Origin: Agrocybe praecox
Lineage: Eukaryota > Basidiomycota > Agaricomycetes > Agaricales > Agrocybaceae
Length of the DNA stretch: 64,000 bases
Assembly (NCBI GenBank): GCA_964017145.1
Contig: OZ024840.1
Location: 496,001-560,000 of the forward strand
Reading direction: 5' to 3'
Shown here: piece by piece, positions 48,425 through 61,019 of the stretch
Layout of the letters: each line of letters begins with the position of its first letter
Numbering within the stretch: the first letter of the stretch is position 1
The notes under the pieces: model-generated
Databases searched by the model: none
What the model was told of the DNA's origin: nothing
Seen by the model: only the letters and a program-made list of their open reading frames with translations
Position numbers and translations under genes: made by a program

Positions 48425-49578
48425 TCAATCAAGGTCCAATAACGAATCGTTTTTGTCGGCTTCCACAAAGCCAAACCACTGGGGTAGGAGCGACCAAACT
48501 TCTCCCCGTGCTTTATTTGTCGCCTCGGCGAAATCGGCCTTACACGCCTGGCAAAGCTTCAACCCACATTGACGCTGACCATCCGAAAAGTCTGTCCTCG
48601 TCAACATCTCGGTTGCTTGGACCAGAGTATATAGTGGATCTGCATCTCGGCCACACGCAATTCCTCCAACGGAACGAAGAATGTTGAGCATGATGAAGTA
48701 GAATGATTCGTGGCATGGCCGACTCGGATTCTCCTTCTCCTCGCGGTTGAGACAATCGGCTGACGGGGCGCGACAGTGGAGCTCTTTGGCGATGAACTCG
48801 GCCATGAAACGCTGAGTGGCCTCTCGTCCACGAAGTGTTCGACAAAGAAGATCCCGCGATAGTCTCACAGGTCGTTCGGGAAGGAGTGGTTCCCCGGTAA
48901 GCTCGCTGAGTACCCTGTCAAAAGCGGTGGTAGGTGACGTTGTCCCCGCCATGATTTTACTAGGACCATAGCGTGATAGATCGTAGAGAGCAGCAGGAAG
49001 GATTGTTGGTAAATTCATTTCGAGAGCCAATTCGATGACGAGGATAGGATGTGGACAGAAATCTCGAGGTACGTATCGTCCACCCTCATCAGTGGACTTG
49101 CGTTCTCTTCTATCCCATTCAAGGAGTGTAGATGGCCAGTCAGCTGAGAGCCTGCTCAAGCAACGTTGGCGTAGATGTTCAACAAGATATTTGGACGATA
49201 GGCGGAGGACAGCTGCCACGGCTGGAAAGTCTGATGCTCGTTGTTTCTTGAAATATCTAGTAATATAGGATCAGAGAAGAATGTGTCAATATAGCAAAGT
49301 GGTACGTACAATCCATCGTATAATGCGCTGAGGAAGTAGAAAACATCAGAAGGAGAATCTTGCAACTCCACGCAGCAGCAGCCGTCAACTAGCTCTTGTT
49401 CCTGGGGCTGGGGTATAGAGAACAGGTCACTGAAGACCTCCGAGTGACGCTCCAGCTGGCCTCGATGCACTTTGAAGGCAGCAGAACCCGCGATGATCAC
49501 TATATTCCCATCGCAGAACCAGAAGTCGGAGCGTATAAGATTGTCTGGTTTCTCTGGAGGCAGTCTGGGCTTGACCAT
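48425..49578 (-). CDS. BTB/POZ domain protein
   Basis: Two exons (49578-49310 and 49256-48425, phase 2) encode 366 residues. The BTB core in exon 1 reads FWFCDGNIVIIAGSAAFKVH then RGQLERHSEVFSDLFSIPQP, a typical Agaricomycete BTB start. After the splice come RLSSKYLVEHLRQRCLSRL and a long helical region with three or more cysteines near the end (GLKLCQACKADF). It is only distantly similar to the tandem BTB pair at the left of the window. The ATG at 49578 is the first in the open frame. Likely a protein-interaction adaptor; partners unknown. Confidence 0.8.
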
Positions 49579-50038
49579 TTGACACAAAGCCCGTCAGTAT
49601 CAGAAGGTACCAGAAGAGAAAGAAACTCTAGAAACACGACTTCATAAACCCCAGAGCATAGGAGGTTTGCATTCTGGGCCAACCACATTGCGGCTGACTC
49701 TGTGCAAATAGCCTAGCAGAGAACGCGAAATCTCAAGGACGGTGAGCTTGCGGTAGCCTGTTAGGCTCCGGAGTAATGATTCTTCCATAAAGAAAGTGTG
49801 GGTGCCTAGTAGGAAAGCCGCCCACGTAAGTACCACTAGTAGTAGTAGACGCGTTGCGTGTGTAATCACGTGACCGGAGTATGTCCGTGATGCTGAGTTT
49901 CAATTTGTCGGTCCGAAAATAAATTAAGAATCGAGCTCTAACAGCGAGCCGAAATAGCCTGACCAGGGCAGTCGAGCCGTGGATGCTGGAAAATGAACAG
50001 AATTGTCGCCGCAAGTTCCCTTCTTCTATATCTTCACC
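49579..50038. promoter_or_regulatory. Divergent promoter region with CACGTG
   Basis: A 460-bp region between the divergent BTB and CNNM-type genes. It contains an E-box-type CACGTG palindrome within ATCACGTGACC (about 49866-49876), a possible bHLH site. No gene seen. Confidence 0.4.
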
Positions 50039-52302
50039 ATGAAAATGAGGGCACCCACGCTTATCGCTCTCTTGCACGTCGTGAGCGCGTCTCCTCACTA
50101 TGGTGCACTGCACAACGGTAAGAAGCACCGTACCGGCCACCCTGGTGCTGAGCCAGGTTCGGAAGAGTTCTGGTATCATTTGATTGTTAGCATATTTCTT
50201 GTGCTAGCTGGAGGAGTCTTTGCTGGGTTTGTTTTCCTTCAAAGTTCTCTGGATAATTTCGAGATTCTTATTCTCATTCCAAGGTTGACACTTGGGCTTA
50301 TGGGGCTCGACGAACTTCACTTGCGGGTGCTGGCCACATCTTCAGAGGATGTTTCCCAACGGAAGAACGCACAGAAAGGTAATATTAGAACTTGTGCCCC
50401 CTTGCGGCTCGGAATGTTAAGCGACTCGTAGTTCTCAAGTTAATGCAGAGAGGCAAACATTGGGTGTTGGTGGTATGTGACTTGTTCTTTGATAATACGC
50501 GACTTCATTTCTTTATAGGTCCTCCTCTTAGGGAATGTGGTTGGTTAAACAGCAATAGTTCATGTCTATTTTATGGTTACTGATAAACTTTCTAAGATTG
50601 TCAATGAAAGTTTACCTATCTTTTTGGATTCTGCTGTGAGCTTCGCTGCTACCCTTAATACTTACCTAGTCAGTTGTTCTCATTGGGCCATCTGTTTATC
50701 AGCTAGGAGGGGGATACACTGCGATTGCAATATCGACCGCTGCCATAGGTTAGTCCCCATTGCGTACGGAGCCTATTATCAATTTATTGAGAATTCCTAG
50801 TCATTTTCGGGTAGGTATCCGTATCGCTCGTTTAGTATTTACCCCAAACTGAACAAGCCCCTCTCATTCTCAACCCGATCTTCTTACCTTACAGAGAGTA
50901 CGTATTTATTGACCATGGCTCAGGTCATATGCCTCGATTTTACCCACACGAACTAACGTAACTCACAGAATAATTCCCCAAGCTGTCAGCGTCCGGTATG
51001 GTCTATCTATAGGCGCGAGATGTGCACCCTTGGTCCTCGGAATGATGTTTATCCTTGGTAAGTCGGTCCCGCCTGCCCTCGGAGATTTTTCTACCAAGTG
51101 TGTTCATATATTACGACGATAGCGCCTGTCGCGTGGCCAATTGCGAAAATCCTGGACTGGGTGCTAGGAACGAAGGAGCAGCATACGTACAAAAAAGCAG
51201 AGCTTAAATCGTTCCTCCAGTTTCATCGAACGGGCGACGAACCACTTCGCGATGAAGAAATTACGATACTTAATGGTGTTTTGGAGTTGAACACGAAGAA
51301 AGTCGTAGAGATTATGACACCTTTACAGGTGAGTCTGGTTTCAATCACGTAGGCTAATGCTGGATTTTCGACTGTTTGCATCGAATAGGACACAGTCGTG
51401 TTAAGTACGGATGATGTTCTTGACTTTTCTGCGGTACAAGCCATGTAAGTCGCATTTACCAAGTTGCACTTTGATTCCATAAACGAAAATATGCTATTGC
51501 TAGACTGCACACGGGGTACTCACGGTTTCCGGTACATGAGAAAGGAGATAAAGATGCCTTTGTCGGGATTTTATTAGTGAAGATGGTAAGTCAGCTTCGA
51601 CCTCTTGTTTTTCAATCTTAACTTTCTCAATCCGTTTTGTGCAGCTTCTAACATATGATCCTAAACTCGCACTTCCCGTGTCTGCCTTTCCACTTTCAGT
51701 ACTACCGGAGGCACCTCCGTCCATCAATTGTTTCAAGGCGCTAGATTACTTGTACGTTTTGATATTAAATCCTAAAGACACACTAGACTTTGATTAATTC
51801 TTCATATAGCCAAACAGGAAGGGCTCATCTGCTTTTGATCAGTCGTACACCAGGTAAACCAGGTGGTGCATTAGGAGTTATTACCCTGGAAGGTGCGTAA
51901 ACGAGTCTTGCATACATGAATATATTTCTCAATCGTCAATCCTCATAAATCCAGACATAATCGAGGTGCGCATCTATCAGCTCGAGCTCGTTCTAACGTC
52001 CCTCATAAGATCGTTGTATCCAGGAAATAATATCCGAAGAAATCATAGACGAAACCGATCGATACGAGGACAATCATAGTAAGCGAAGAGCACGCCGGCA
52101 GACAACGCCTGGTGTACTCGGGAGGTGCGTCCGATGCTGGATTTCTAATGTGTGTATGTACTGACCGTGGCAAACCTTTGCAAATCTCAGCATCGTAGAG
52201 CGCAGAATGGGAGCAGGGAACTTCAGCGAAACGTCTTCATTATTAGAACGGGCCCGACGCGCCGTCCCGGATACGCAAACCATGATATATGGTAGCGTAT
52301 AA
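50039..52302 (+). CDS. CNNM/Mam3-type membrane protein with CBS pair
   Basis: A gene of about eleven exons. An N-terminal signal-like helix ([16 protein letters not shown]) is followed by a DUF21 membrane domain. That domain has [20 protein letters not shown] joined to [17 protein letters not shown], the segment [10 protein letters not shown], and [17 protein letters not shown]. The cytosolic CBS pair starts at ELKSFLQFH and [19 protein letters not shown], with [14 protein letters not shown] and [20 protein letters not shown], and ends with [17 protein letters not shown] short basic tail ends IYGSV. Yeast Mam3 and human CNNMs belong here and act in divalent-metal handling at the vacuole or plasma membrane. 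A truncated copy follows at 52964-53410. Confidence 0.88.
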
Positions 52303-52963
52303 ATATTAAAATGTCCCGCTATCCGGACACAATCCTTTCTTTTTCTCATGGGCTCAATGGCCTGTAACAGGCATGTTCCTTTTTTGTCGGCGGGAAGCCT
52401 AGCATATTTTTTGTCAATGTACTCACTCACTCACTCATGCATATTTACTCTATATCCTGTTGTTGTTTTTTTTTTCTTGGTGGTTTCGACTTGGTTTGTA
52501 CTTATGTTGGAGGTGGAGACGTAGACGTAGAAGATAGATTTTTAAAATATAACTTGTTCTGGTCTGAAGTCTACGCGAGCGAGCGCTCCTGTACTTAAGT
52601 AACTCCAAATAAGTGGTTTGTTTTCGAAATATCCCGTGCTGTTGTTAACCATCCAGGTTCTCCCTAATGTCTGCTTCACATTTTTCCTTTTTCTCGCAAA
52701 ACTCCCATATCTCGCATTCTATCCCTATGCGAAATCGAGTTCGTTGAACGTCTAAAGTTTTGAGGCGCCAAGTTTGAAGTCTTTAAGACTGCGCCATCGG
52801 AGATGTCCGACGTCGGATGTACGCATTAATCCGATTGGAATCGATCAACCTGAACTCTGTGTGTGTGTGAACATGGACATGACTGTTGTCTCCTTGTTGT
52901 TTCTCGTGTATGTTATATCTTGTGTTGCCGTGACTTGATTCACCGGACTTGGGTTCGACCTCA
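52303..52963. other. 3' flank of the CNNM-type gene
   Basis: T-rich probable 3' untranslated and intergenic sequence; no gene seen. Confidence 0.5.
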
Positions 52964-53410
52964 CTCCAAGGCTGACACGGTCTTATGGGGCTCGACGAAC
53001 TTCATCTTCGTGTTTTAGCTAAATCCTCAGATGATGCTATGCAAAGGCGGAGAGCACGGAAATGTAAAGTCAGGATTTCCTATTGCTTATAACTCAACCT
53101 GAAGACAAGAGTAGTGCTCAGACTGTTGCAGAAAGGCAACCGCTTGTTAGTGGTATGTGGTCAATCTCTTCTTTGACAATACTTTACTTATTGCCTTACC
53201 AGGTCTTGCTTCTGGTAAATGTAGTTGATCCAGCAGCTATAGATCGTAATGATCCTATAGTCATTAAAATATTAACCCATAAAAGATCGACCCATCTTTT
53301 TTGGACTCTGCCGTGAATTACATTTATATCTATGATCGGAGTTTTTTAAACTATTAAACCACAGCTAGGAGGAAGATTCACAGTGACTGCGATATCCGCT
53401 GCTGCAATAG
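52964..53410 (+). pseudogene. Truncated copy of the CNNM/Mam3-type gene
   Basis: The plus strand repeats the second to fourth exons of the gene at 50039. Similarity starts at the intron acceptor (TCCAAGGCTGACAC) and runs through a stretch encoding [17 protein letters not shown], then LLQKGNR, VLLLVNVV and PIFLDSAV, ending with TVTAISAAAI. LTLGLM is frameshifted by a 2-bp loss. The first exon, the rest of the membrane domain and the CBS pair are missing, so it cannot make a functional protein. Confidence 0.8.
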
Positions 53411-54171
53411 GTAAGCGAGCCAAGCATTACTGCTCGTATCTCATGCTAAGAAAAGAGAAACTTCAAAGAGCAACACAAAAGCCACCTCCTCCAAAAGCTC
53501 CAATCATTACATTTAAGAAATAAAAACGGGCGAGAAATAATGTACATCTCCCACAGTACGCTCTTGACTCGGATCACCTTGGACTACAAGGGGAGAAGAG
53601 AGGGGTAGTTGAGGATTACCATCGCAAGCTCGTTGCAGATCACACGAAGAACATTCCCAATGCTCATTCTGCTGAGAGTAAGACTTTGTACGTTCAACAG
53701 TATCCAGGATCTTCAAAAGCTCAAAATTCTGACCAAATGATTTTGATAACAGCCACCTGACGCACAAGAAGGGCTCACGCGATAAGCATATCCACGTAAC
53801 CGCAGATGTGTCTAGGTGAAGAACTCAAAGAATCATATCGTAAGCTCCAAAAGTTTATACGAAGGCCCACAAGCACGCCCTTAATAACTCTAAGGGTAGA
53901 AAACGGGTATCGACTATCGACGTCATATAAATCTTCGCCAAGTTTTACCATCCAAAGAGAAAATAAAATCGATTAGCTTTCCAGTTTGCATCTTGATTGG
54001 GCGTTAGAAATCGGTAATCAAATTGATTAAATGACGCGCGTCGCGTCACCTTGAACGCGTGCTGTGTTAAATTCACGTGCTTGCATGATTGCAAAATAGA
54101 GTTGCTCAATGCTCTCAGAGAAAACGTTTACCACAGTTCTGGCTTAAACTACGTACTCGAAAATTTACGGA
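53411..54171. other. Gene-free region
   Basis: An 83-codon plus-strand open stretch lies at about 53520-53760, with an overlapping minus-strand frame, but neither has recognisable features. Otherwise nothing is seen. Confidence 0.4.
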
Positions 54172-55867
54172 CTATTTTCTCCCCTTCTGAGCTGGACGGG
54201 GGGCCTTGGGTGGCACTTGCGTCTTTGCTTTGGCTCGAGCGGCTGGCTCTGGGCGACTAACGACCTTGGGAGATGTCTTCTGTGTGCGTTTGGTACCGGC
54301 GCCCACGGCCTGTTTGATCTTCAAAGATGCAACTGCCTTTCTCGAGGATGGTTTGGGAGTTAGACGCGGGGTTTTCGACGATGGAGCCTTCTTCTGCTTC
54401 GAGGATTTTGGAGCAGCTTTGCTCTTCTGTCGTGTCACCACGGGTGCCTGCTTTCTTGTTGGTGACAAAGGCTTCCTCGCTTTCGAAGATCCTCTTTGGA
54501 CTGGTTTGGCGCCAGACTTGGAACGAACTGGAGACTTTGGAATCTTCACCATCTTCTTCGAGGATGAAACGGGGTGTTTCGCAGTTGACTTGGACTTTGG
54601 CGAACTCTGTTTTCCCAATCGAGATTTGGCCAAAGATGGACGTGAGGGTGCAGTTTTCCCGACGGGGAAAGACTTCTTCTGGGAAGACTGTTTGCCAGTC
54701 GAAGATTTCTGGAGTTGGGAGGATTGGGCGGACTTCTTCTGACGAGTAGTCGATGATCCCGCTTTAGATGATCTTCCTTTCGATGAGGCGGTCTTGGCTT
54801 TTGTGGTTGATGCAGACTTCGACGATGACCCGCCAGACGATTTAGGCAACGGTTTGAGTTTCTTGTTACCGTGCGGGGAACCACCATCGGAGTCGTCATC
54901 GGGGTGAGGTCTTTTTTCGGCCTTGTTGATACTTGGACCAGCTACCGTGTCCGCTTTCATGGGATGCAGTGGATGTGCTTCCCCATGGAATGCGTGATGC
55001 CCAAATGCCTTCCAGGAGTCCGCGTTCTTGTGCATCTGAGTCTTCATATTGGGGTCGTTGAGCAATTCGTGGATCTTCTTGTCCTTGAGATCTAGTTATT
55101 TTTCAATCAGCTAATATACCAATAACATGGGTGATACAGCATCCAAAAACACTCACAACCAGTGACAACTTTCTCGCCCTTTGGAAGACTGTCTTGTTCT
55201 TTTTTGGTTATCGGCACAAGATGCTTTGTCGTTGGATCCACTCTGTAACGATCCAAAGTACCGACTAGTGAATGCGTAGCTTCGTGGACGAATGTTCCTG
55301 CTCTATCATGATCGTCTTTAAGTTTGTGAAAGCCGCCCTTGAAGGTAACCAATCCTTTCGAGGGTCCCGACGTAATCATGCTAGCTTTACCCGTTACGCC
55401 TTCTTTGTGAACGTGCTTGACGCCTATTTTTCCGTTCTTGAGGTTTGCGACGCCTTCCTTTATCTTCTCGATGTCGTAGTGTTCTCCGAAATTGTGAACC
55501 AGAATTTTCTTATGATCCGGGTGTTCGTGGTCATTTACAACCTTCTCCATAGAATCAATGTATTGGTTGCCTGGTGTTTTGTTAATATCAAAGTAAGTAC
55601 AATTGAAAATATGACTCGACCAACCTATCGTATGCGCATTCTTGATGTTTTGGACTTCTTGAGAGTTGTCGCCGTACTTGTCTTTAGGTGCTGGGTCTGA
55701 CCCACCGTGGTAGTCAGCTGCATTTGACCACTCTAGATCCACTGGTATTGGGATACAGGCAACGCCTAATAAAAATATATAAATTATCAGCAAAAGTGGA
55801 GGGCGAACAATAAATATATCTGACGCAAGATATTGAGAAATACGACAAAGCAAAGAATGGCCCGCAT
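54172..55867 (-). CDS. Secreted aspzincin (M35-like) metalloprotease with histone-H1-like basic tail
   Basis: Exons 55867-55825, 55765-55157 and 55091-54172 encode up to 523 residues. A 54-bp in-frame intron beginning after AHTI would trim this to about 505. The N-terminus is a signal peptide (MRAILCFVVFLNIL). The catalytic part has the zinc motif HEATH in AGTFVHEATHSLV, followed at once by GTLDRY, the aspzincin third-ligand motif (GTxDxxY). NADSWKAFGHHAF at its end matches the NAD-type end of M35/lysine-specific endopeptidases. About 230 residues then form a basic Lys/Ser/Pro tail with SP-containing motifs (KIPKSPVRSKS, KPLSPTRKQ). Secretion plus an H1-like tail is unusual. A fragment of the tail recurs at 61020-61370. 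Confidence 0.75.
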
Positions 55868-56263
55868 GATACTTCGTTCAACGAAGAGAGTTTAATGACG
55901 AAGAACTGAGAAATGGCGTCCGGCGCCAATGTCGTGCAACAGCAAAAATGGGGGGTCGACCTGCGACAACTGGCTAGCCATCGCAGAAGACCGGTGAATT
56001 TATAGATGATATACATTCGGCGTCTAACTTGGTAACGCGCCCGAGATCGCCCAATTGCAAGGTCCGGATGATAAGGAATGGTACGAATTTATATACATCT
56101 GTCAGGGGGAGTTGAAGTGAGGACATCATGTAAAAATTGTATTCGGTCGTTGACGGTGTTGTGTATGCCGAAAGCAATTTTATGCGGTTCCAAGACTTTT
56201 CTGCTTACGCCATTGTCCGCGACCGAGACCGAATGAATTGGTTATATTTGTTAACCACCACCA
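55868..56263. other. Intergenic region between F-box gene and protease gene
   Basis: Promoter region of the minus-strand protease gene and 3' flank of the F-box gene; no gene seen. Confidence 0.5.
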
Positions 56264-57615
56264 TCAATCATAGAAGGTCTTATGAGCGTTATAGGATATA
56301 ATGAGGGTACAGTTTGACAGATTAGCCAGTTCCGAAACGTTTTCGGCGCGCAGTCTAGATAGAAGAGAGTCACAGCGAGCGTCCATATCGGCTTCATCTT
56401 CCGCATCGCTGGAATCACCATCGTAGAAGTAGTGCAGCGAAATTGAAAGAGCGAATGGCTCCCCTTGAGTTATTCGTACTATTTGCGAATAAAATCTTTG
56501 CCAGTCTGCTGTCATGATAGCGTCAGGTTCACAACCTTCGAGAAATCCGGTGATCGCAAACGTGCGGAGAATATTTTGTCCCGAAACCGTTTCTAGGGTG
56601 CTGGTTACAGAGACGAGGTTGTCTCCCGGGAAGTGAGTTTCCGTGTCGAGTGTGTGCAATCCAGAGGCATTCCGAAGATTGCAGAATCCGTTAAACTTCA
56701 TACCTTCATTCACTGAAAGGAATAGGATGAGAAAGAACAGAATCGGAAGCAAGAAATTGGCTTACATTCTCTATTCAGAGAAAAGAGTCTCAACGCCTGC
56801 AACGACGCTCCTGCAGTATCGATAATCGTTTGTTCAAACCGGAGATCTCGAATACCATCCCGACATATCTCATACGTATGAAGTTGGGATAGATCAAGGG
56901 CTCTTTCCCATCCATCGAGAGGTCTGGTATCAAAAAGAGGAGGCCTCGCAAGTCGAATGACGAGGCGTTTGAGTGCAGGAAGTGAATGGACGGTCGGCGT
57001 CCTCTCCTTCGTTTGCACGAGCGCAACATGGAGCAGCTCGAGATCCACCAGGTATTTGCATTCCTCCAAAACTTCTACAGGTACGTTCTCCAATCGGTCA
57101 AGAACGAGGGTGGTGATGAAAGGGAAAATGTACGGGCGGAAGAAGTGTGCCAATAATGATTCGAAATCTGGGATATGCAAGACCCCATAACCATCGTCTA
57201 TGAATTTATCCGCTTCTAGAGTCAGTTTGCGTAGCTGACGCCCATGCGTGGCTATATTCTCCATGACGCTTAGAAACGACGGGTCCTCGCCAATCCAAGC
57301 ATATTCCAGATCCCTGCACTCCAAATAGAGTTCTTGAATAGAAATAGAGATATGGGGATTGCTCTGTATGATATCCTTGAGCTCTTCAAGTCTTTTAGCA
57401 CGCTGCTTTGTGCCATGTCGAATGTGTACGGCTTCAAAGATGTGGAACTGTGCTCGATAACGGAAGGCCCGACTGACGAGCGCGCAGTTCAGAATATCCC
57501 GTCCTAAATGTGCAGTCCAGTTTCTGGCAGAATTCTGAGCGACGAAATCGACAATTGAGTCGATTATATCTTGAGAAAGTTCAGATGTCATGGAGGATGA
57601 AGCTGAAGGGACCAT
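56264..57615 (-). CDS. F-box-like protein 1
   Basis: Two exons (57615-56766 and 56712-56264, phase 1) encode 432 residues. The N-terminus matches Agaricomycete F-box-like proteins: LSQDIIDSIVDFVAQ, then DILNCALVSRAFRYRAQFHI and FEAVHI. A leucine-rich region follows with SFLSVMENIATHGRQLRKLT, HFFRPYIFPFITTLVLDRL and NLRNASGLHTLD. Such proteins are presumed substrate adaptors of SCF ubiquitin ligases; binding to Skp1 is inferred. It is paralogous to the genes at 61614 and 63403 and shares their intron position. Confidence 0.78.
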
Positions 57616-58397
57616 CTGTGTACAGTGTAGGGTTCAAATGATTGGGATTCATTCTTCCAACTTGTTCTAAAAATATGGATCATGTGATCATCTGTTGAAG
57701 CGCTGAGCGGGATAACCCAAATTCCGAATACTCTCACACAAACATAACTTGCATGCAAATTTATTCGCGGGTAACATTGGGCGAACATGCAGGCACGTTT
57801 CCACTCACTCACTGATTAATTTCATAGCAGTAGCTCCATTGTATGTTAGAGGGCGATATTCAAGATGTCGAGACCAGAAGCCAGATATTCGGGCTATCAT
57901 CATTACCACGTCTGACCATGCTCTTGTGAAAGGAAAGCTCGTTACGTACGACAGATTTCTGGGCGAGGCCCCCCACTTCGATCAAGCACTCGTCACCTAT
58001 CCTGGCACACGACACCACAGTACCGTCCCTACAAGCAAACTTCAAATACAGGGTCCAGTGGAAGATCCTCTACGTCCATAAACAACGCGACTCAAGAGGG
58101 TGAATACAGGAGACGAAATAAAAGCAATAAATCACTGAAGTTCGTGAAAAAACAAGGACCTTGGGTGGGAACTTGCCTTCGGGCAAACATCGGATAAGAT
58201 GTCAACCATGAGAAATCGCGCACACGTGGATTAGAACTGGTTTGAACGGCGTCTATGAGGGGCTCGCAACCTACCGTGAGTTATGGCAGTCTCCTCTCCC
58301 ATTGCGCGTTATTAATCGTGTACTTTAGAAAAGAAACACCTAAAATCAGCAAAAATAACATTGTATCACCCAAGCGCGCGCCCAGATAGGGTTCGAA
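57616..58397. other. Divergent intergenic region
   Basis: Lies between the F-box gene and the FunK1 relic. A 110-codon plus-strand frame at 57749-58081 has no recognisable motif. Nothing else is seen. Confidence 0.45.
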
Positions 58398-60633
58398 ATG
58401 GATCCCAAATTTTCAACGGGTTCCTTAGAGGACTTTGAGCCATACCTTCCTTTCTGTCCAAGCGCGGCTGACGTCGAATCATGTACCCAGCAACTATTCA
58501 AAAATAAGGATATCGTGACCAGAGATGAAAACGGCAGGGTTAAGTTGCATGGCCTTCAAAACACCGATAATGCCATTAAAGAGAAAAAGCACTTGAAGGG
58601 ATTAGAACTTCTCGGAATTGCGCTGGAACAGTGTCAACTCGCTTCGAGAACACTCAATTACCGATATATTGACACTGGCGAACAAACAATCCACTCGGAC
58701 ATTGAGGGGTCGACGAACAAGATTGATGGCTCAACAGTTCCGGTCTGTATAACAATGGACGACTTACAATACCGCACTGAGCACCACACAAGAAATATTG
58801 CGGTGGCATGCAAATGGAAAATAGTTTCCAATCCGACGAACGAGCTAGATGTGCGTGTCATTCATGTTCTTGCACTTTGATCGATGCTAATTGTCGTTCC
58901 AGAATAATATCAAGGTCGTTTCTGCCAATGTGCAGATAATGAACGATGACATATGTCGAATGTATGGGGTATGTCTTTATAGCCCTGTCCCTTCCGTTAC
59001 CTCATGTTAACTTTGTCTGTCCACAGCTAACCATCGAGGGGAAGTATCTCAGGGTATGGTACCTATCCCGTTCGTTCACGCTTGTTACTCACAAAATTAA
59101 TTACGTTGAGGTATGTGACTGCTTCCCGTATGCATACATTTCCATCTGACCGAAATTGTTAGCACCCGCAAAAGTTGATTAAGGTGCTGATCTCGTTTAT
59201 GTTCGCAACCGAGAAGGAAATGGGGTACGATCCTACTATTACCCGGCACGGTGCCAATATTTACACCTATGAGATCGGAGGACGATTCTTCCGCACCGAG
59301 GATGTGATTTCCGGGTATCGATCCAACGACATCACTGACCGTATGGTCCGTGTCTGGTCGACTGAGGAGGTAGATTCGAAAGCAAAAGACGCCCGGGTTA
59401 TTGAGGGGAAAGACAAATGTGTAGTGAAGGACGTCTGGCTCGAAGATACGGCCAAAACTGAAGGGCAGATTCAACGTGCCATTTTTGACGACATTCGAAG
59501 GTTCTGGGAGAAGCGTCCTAGCCCCCATATACAAAAGGCATTACGACCTTGTGAAATCCGGAAACTTCACCGATTATTTCCTTGGTCATGATGTCGACGA
59601 GCTTGGGGAGACTACAAAGGCATACAACAAGGAAAAATTCAAAGTTGAACATGGATTGTTCTCAGAACCAGTTGAACGTAGTACTTCCCCCACGCCTTCG
59701 CGTCGGACCCAGCCAATCTACTGATACTCGGCGTTTAATTGTTGGATACATCAAGGAGGCCCGTTCTACACCACATCAGCGAGTTTATGACCGGGAGTTT
59801 GTTTCGAGGAGGTAGTATCGAGTCGTCTTCAAGGAAAGGTGTCAAGCCACCGTCGGCCAACTGCCCACATTGGGTCAGGTCGTGGATGTGCTACGACAAA
59901 CACTTATTCGTACGCTATTCCTTTTATTTTCACTCCGGTACAGTGCAAAACTAATTTCACTTTTCTTTCTAAAGCTCTACAGCTACTGTCTTGTGCCGGA
60001 TGGGTACATCGTGACATAAGCTCCTCGCCTACTGGAAGCCCGATGGTAGCTTGATGGCCAAGCTGTCCGACTTGGAGTATGCACGCAAGTTCCCGAGAGA
60101 AAATGGGAAGGTCGGTGTAGACCCTAAAACGGTACATTTTTTCATTCGATATTTGGTTCGACACTTAGTTGTATGATAGGGCACCCCGTACTTTATGGCG
60201 ATTGAAATCCTTGACCGTATGTCCCTCGCAGTGACTATCACTGGGAGAACACCAGTTGTGATACCCGGCCAGCCCCATACAGCAATCAAGAGAGCGCACG
60301 AGCTCCCTGTCATCCACAATTTTGCACACGAAATGGAATCCGTTTGGTGGATATTATTACGCACAAATTAACGAATCGGGACCTTGGGCTGGAGAAAAGC
60401 TTCGACATTCAAACGATTCTCTGCTGCCATCTCCTGCTACTACAGTTACTGCTCCCGAGACCCCTCCAGATATGGGACCCGCTCAAGGAGGTCTTTCACC
60501 GCCGGGACGTGGCCATCGCCTTGAATTTTCTGCTAAAAGGCCGAGGTCGTCCTCAGACGTTGCTCAATCTCCGACCCCTCCTGAGCTGATACTCGCTACC
60601 AACCCTTCAAAACGCAGTAAGACAGATACATAA
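58398..60633 (+). pseudogene. FunK1-type fungal protein kinase, broken
   Basis: The plus strand holds a FunK1 (Pkinase_fungal) gene in recognisable order. The N-terminal region starts at 58398 (DFEPYLPFCPS). Then come LRVWYLSRSF, KVLISFMFATEKEMGYDPTI, IGGRFFRTEDVI, VVKDVWLED with EGQIQRAIFDDIRRFWEK, YRVVFKE, AGWVHRDIS, YWKPDGSLMAKLSDLEYARK and GTPYFMAIEIL. The reading frame changes near 59535 and again near 59715, TAG at 59813-59815 interrupts VSRR/YRVVFKE, and about ten bases are missing near 60022 where HRDISSGN should continue. These defects together make an intact kinase unlikely. Confidence 0.75.
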
Positions 60634-61019
60634 AACTGGTTCGTTTCCCATTCCATTTCAACATTTCTCTTATCAGAATACATATATGTTGTTTTAAATC
60701 GCTCATACATTCCTTAATTCTGTGCTACGTAAATGACGCGTTATTACTGCCAATCTCCTGTTCAGTTCGGGACGGAATAGAAATGTACTCGCTGGATTCT
60801 TTCTTCTCGAGTGTTCATACGATCGATAAGTTGTTCTTGCTCTTGCTCTTGTCGTGTCTTCCTTCCGCTCATTGTGAGAACTCGGGTGAGAAAGCAGGAG
60901 GGGTACTTTCAGCTTGGTGGTACAAAACCTAATTACCGGATTTACAGAAAGGTGCCTGACAGAAAGGTACAGGTACATTTCCTCCCCTCTCGCTTCGTAA
61001 CCCCTTGGATATTCTGAGA
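60634..61019. other. Gene-free region
   Basis: No gene seen. The minus-strand open frame at 60703-61026 has no recognisable content. Confidence 0.45.

Noticed and set aside
53513..53767. Minus-strand frame with four cysteines and an overlapping plus-strand open stretch
   Set aside because: Neither strand gives a recognisable domain, and no introns or promoter signals support a gene.
54206..54742. Plus-strand frame of 178 codons rich in D, F and C
   Set aside because: Antisense of the Lys/Ser-rich protease tail, whose minus-strand reading is spliced to a recognisable catalytic domain.
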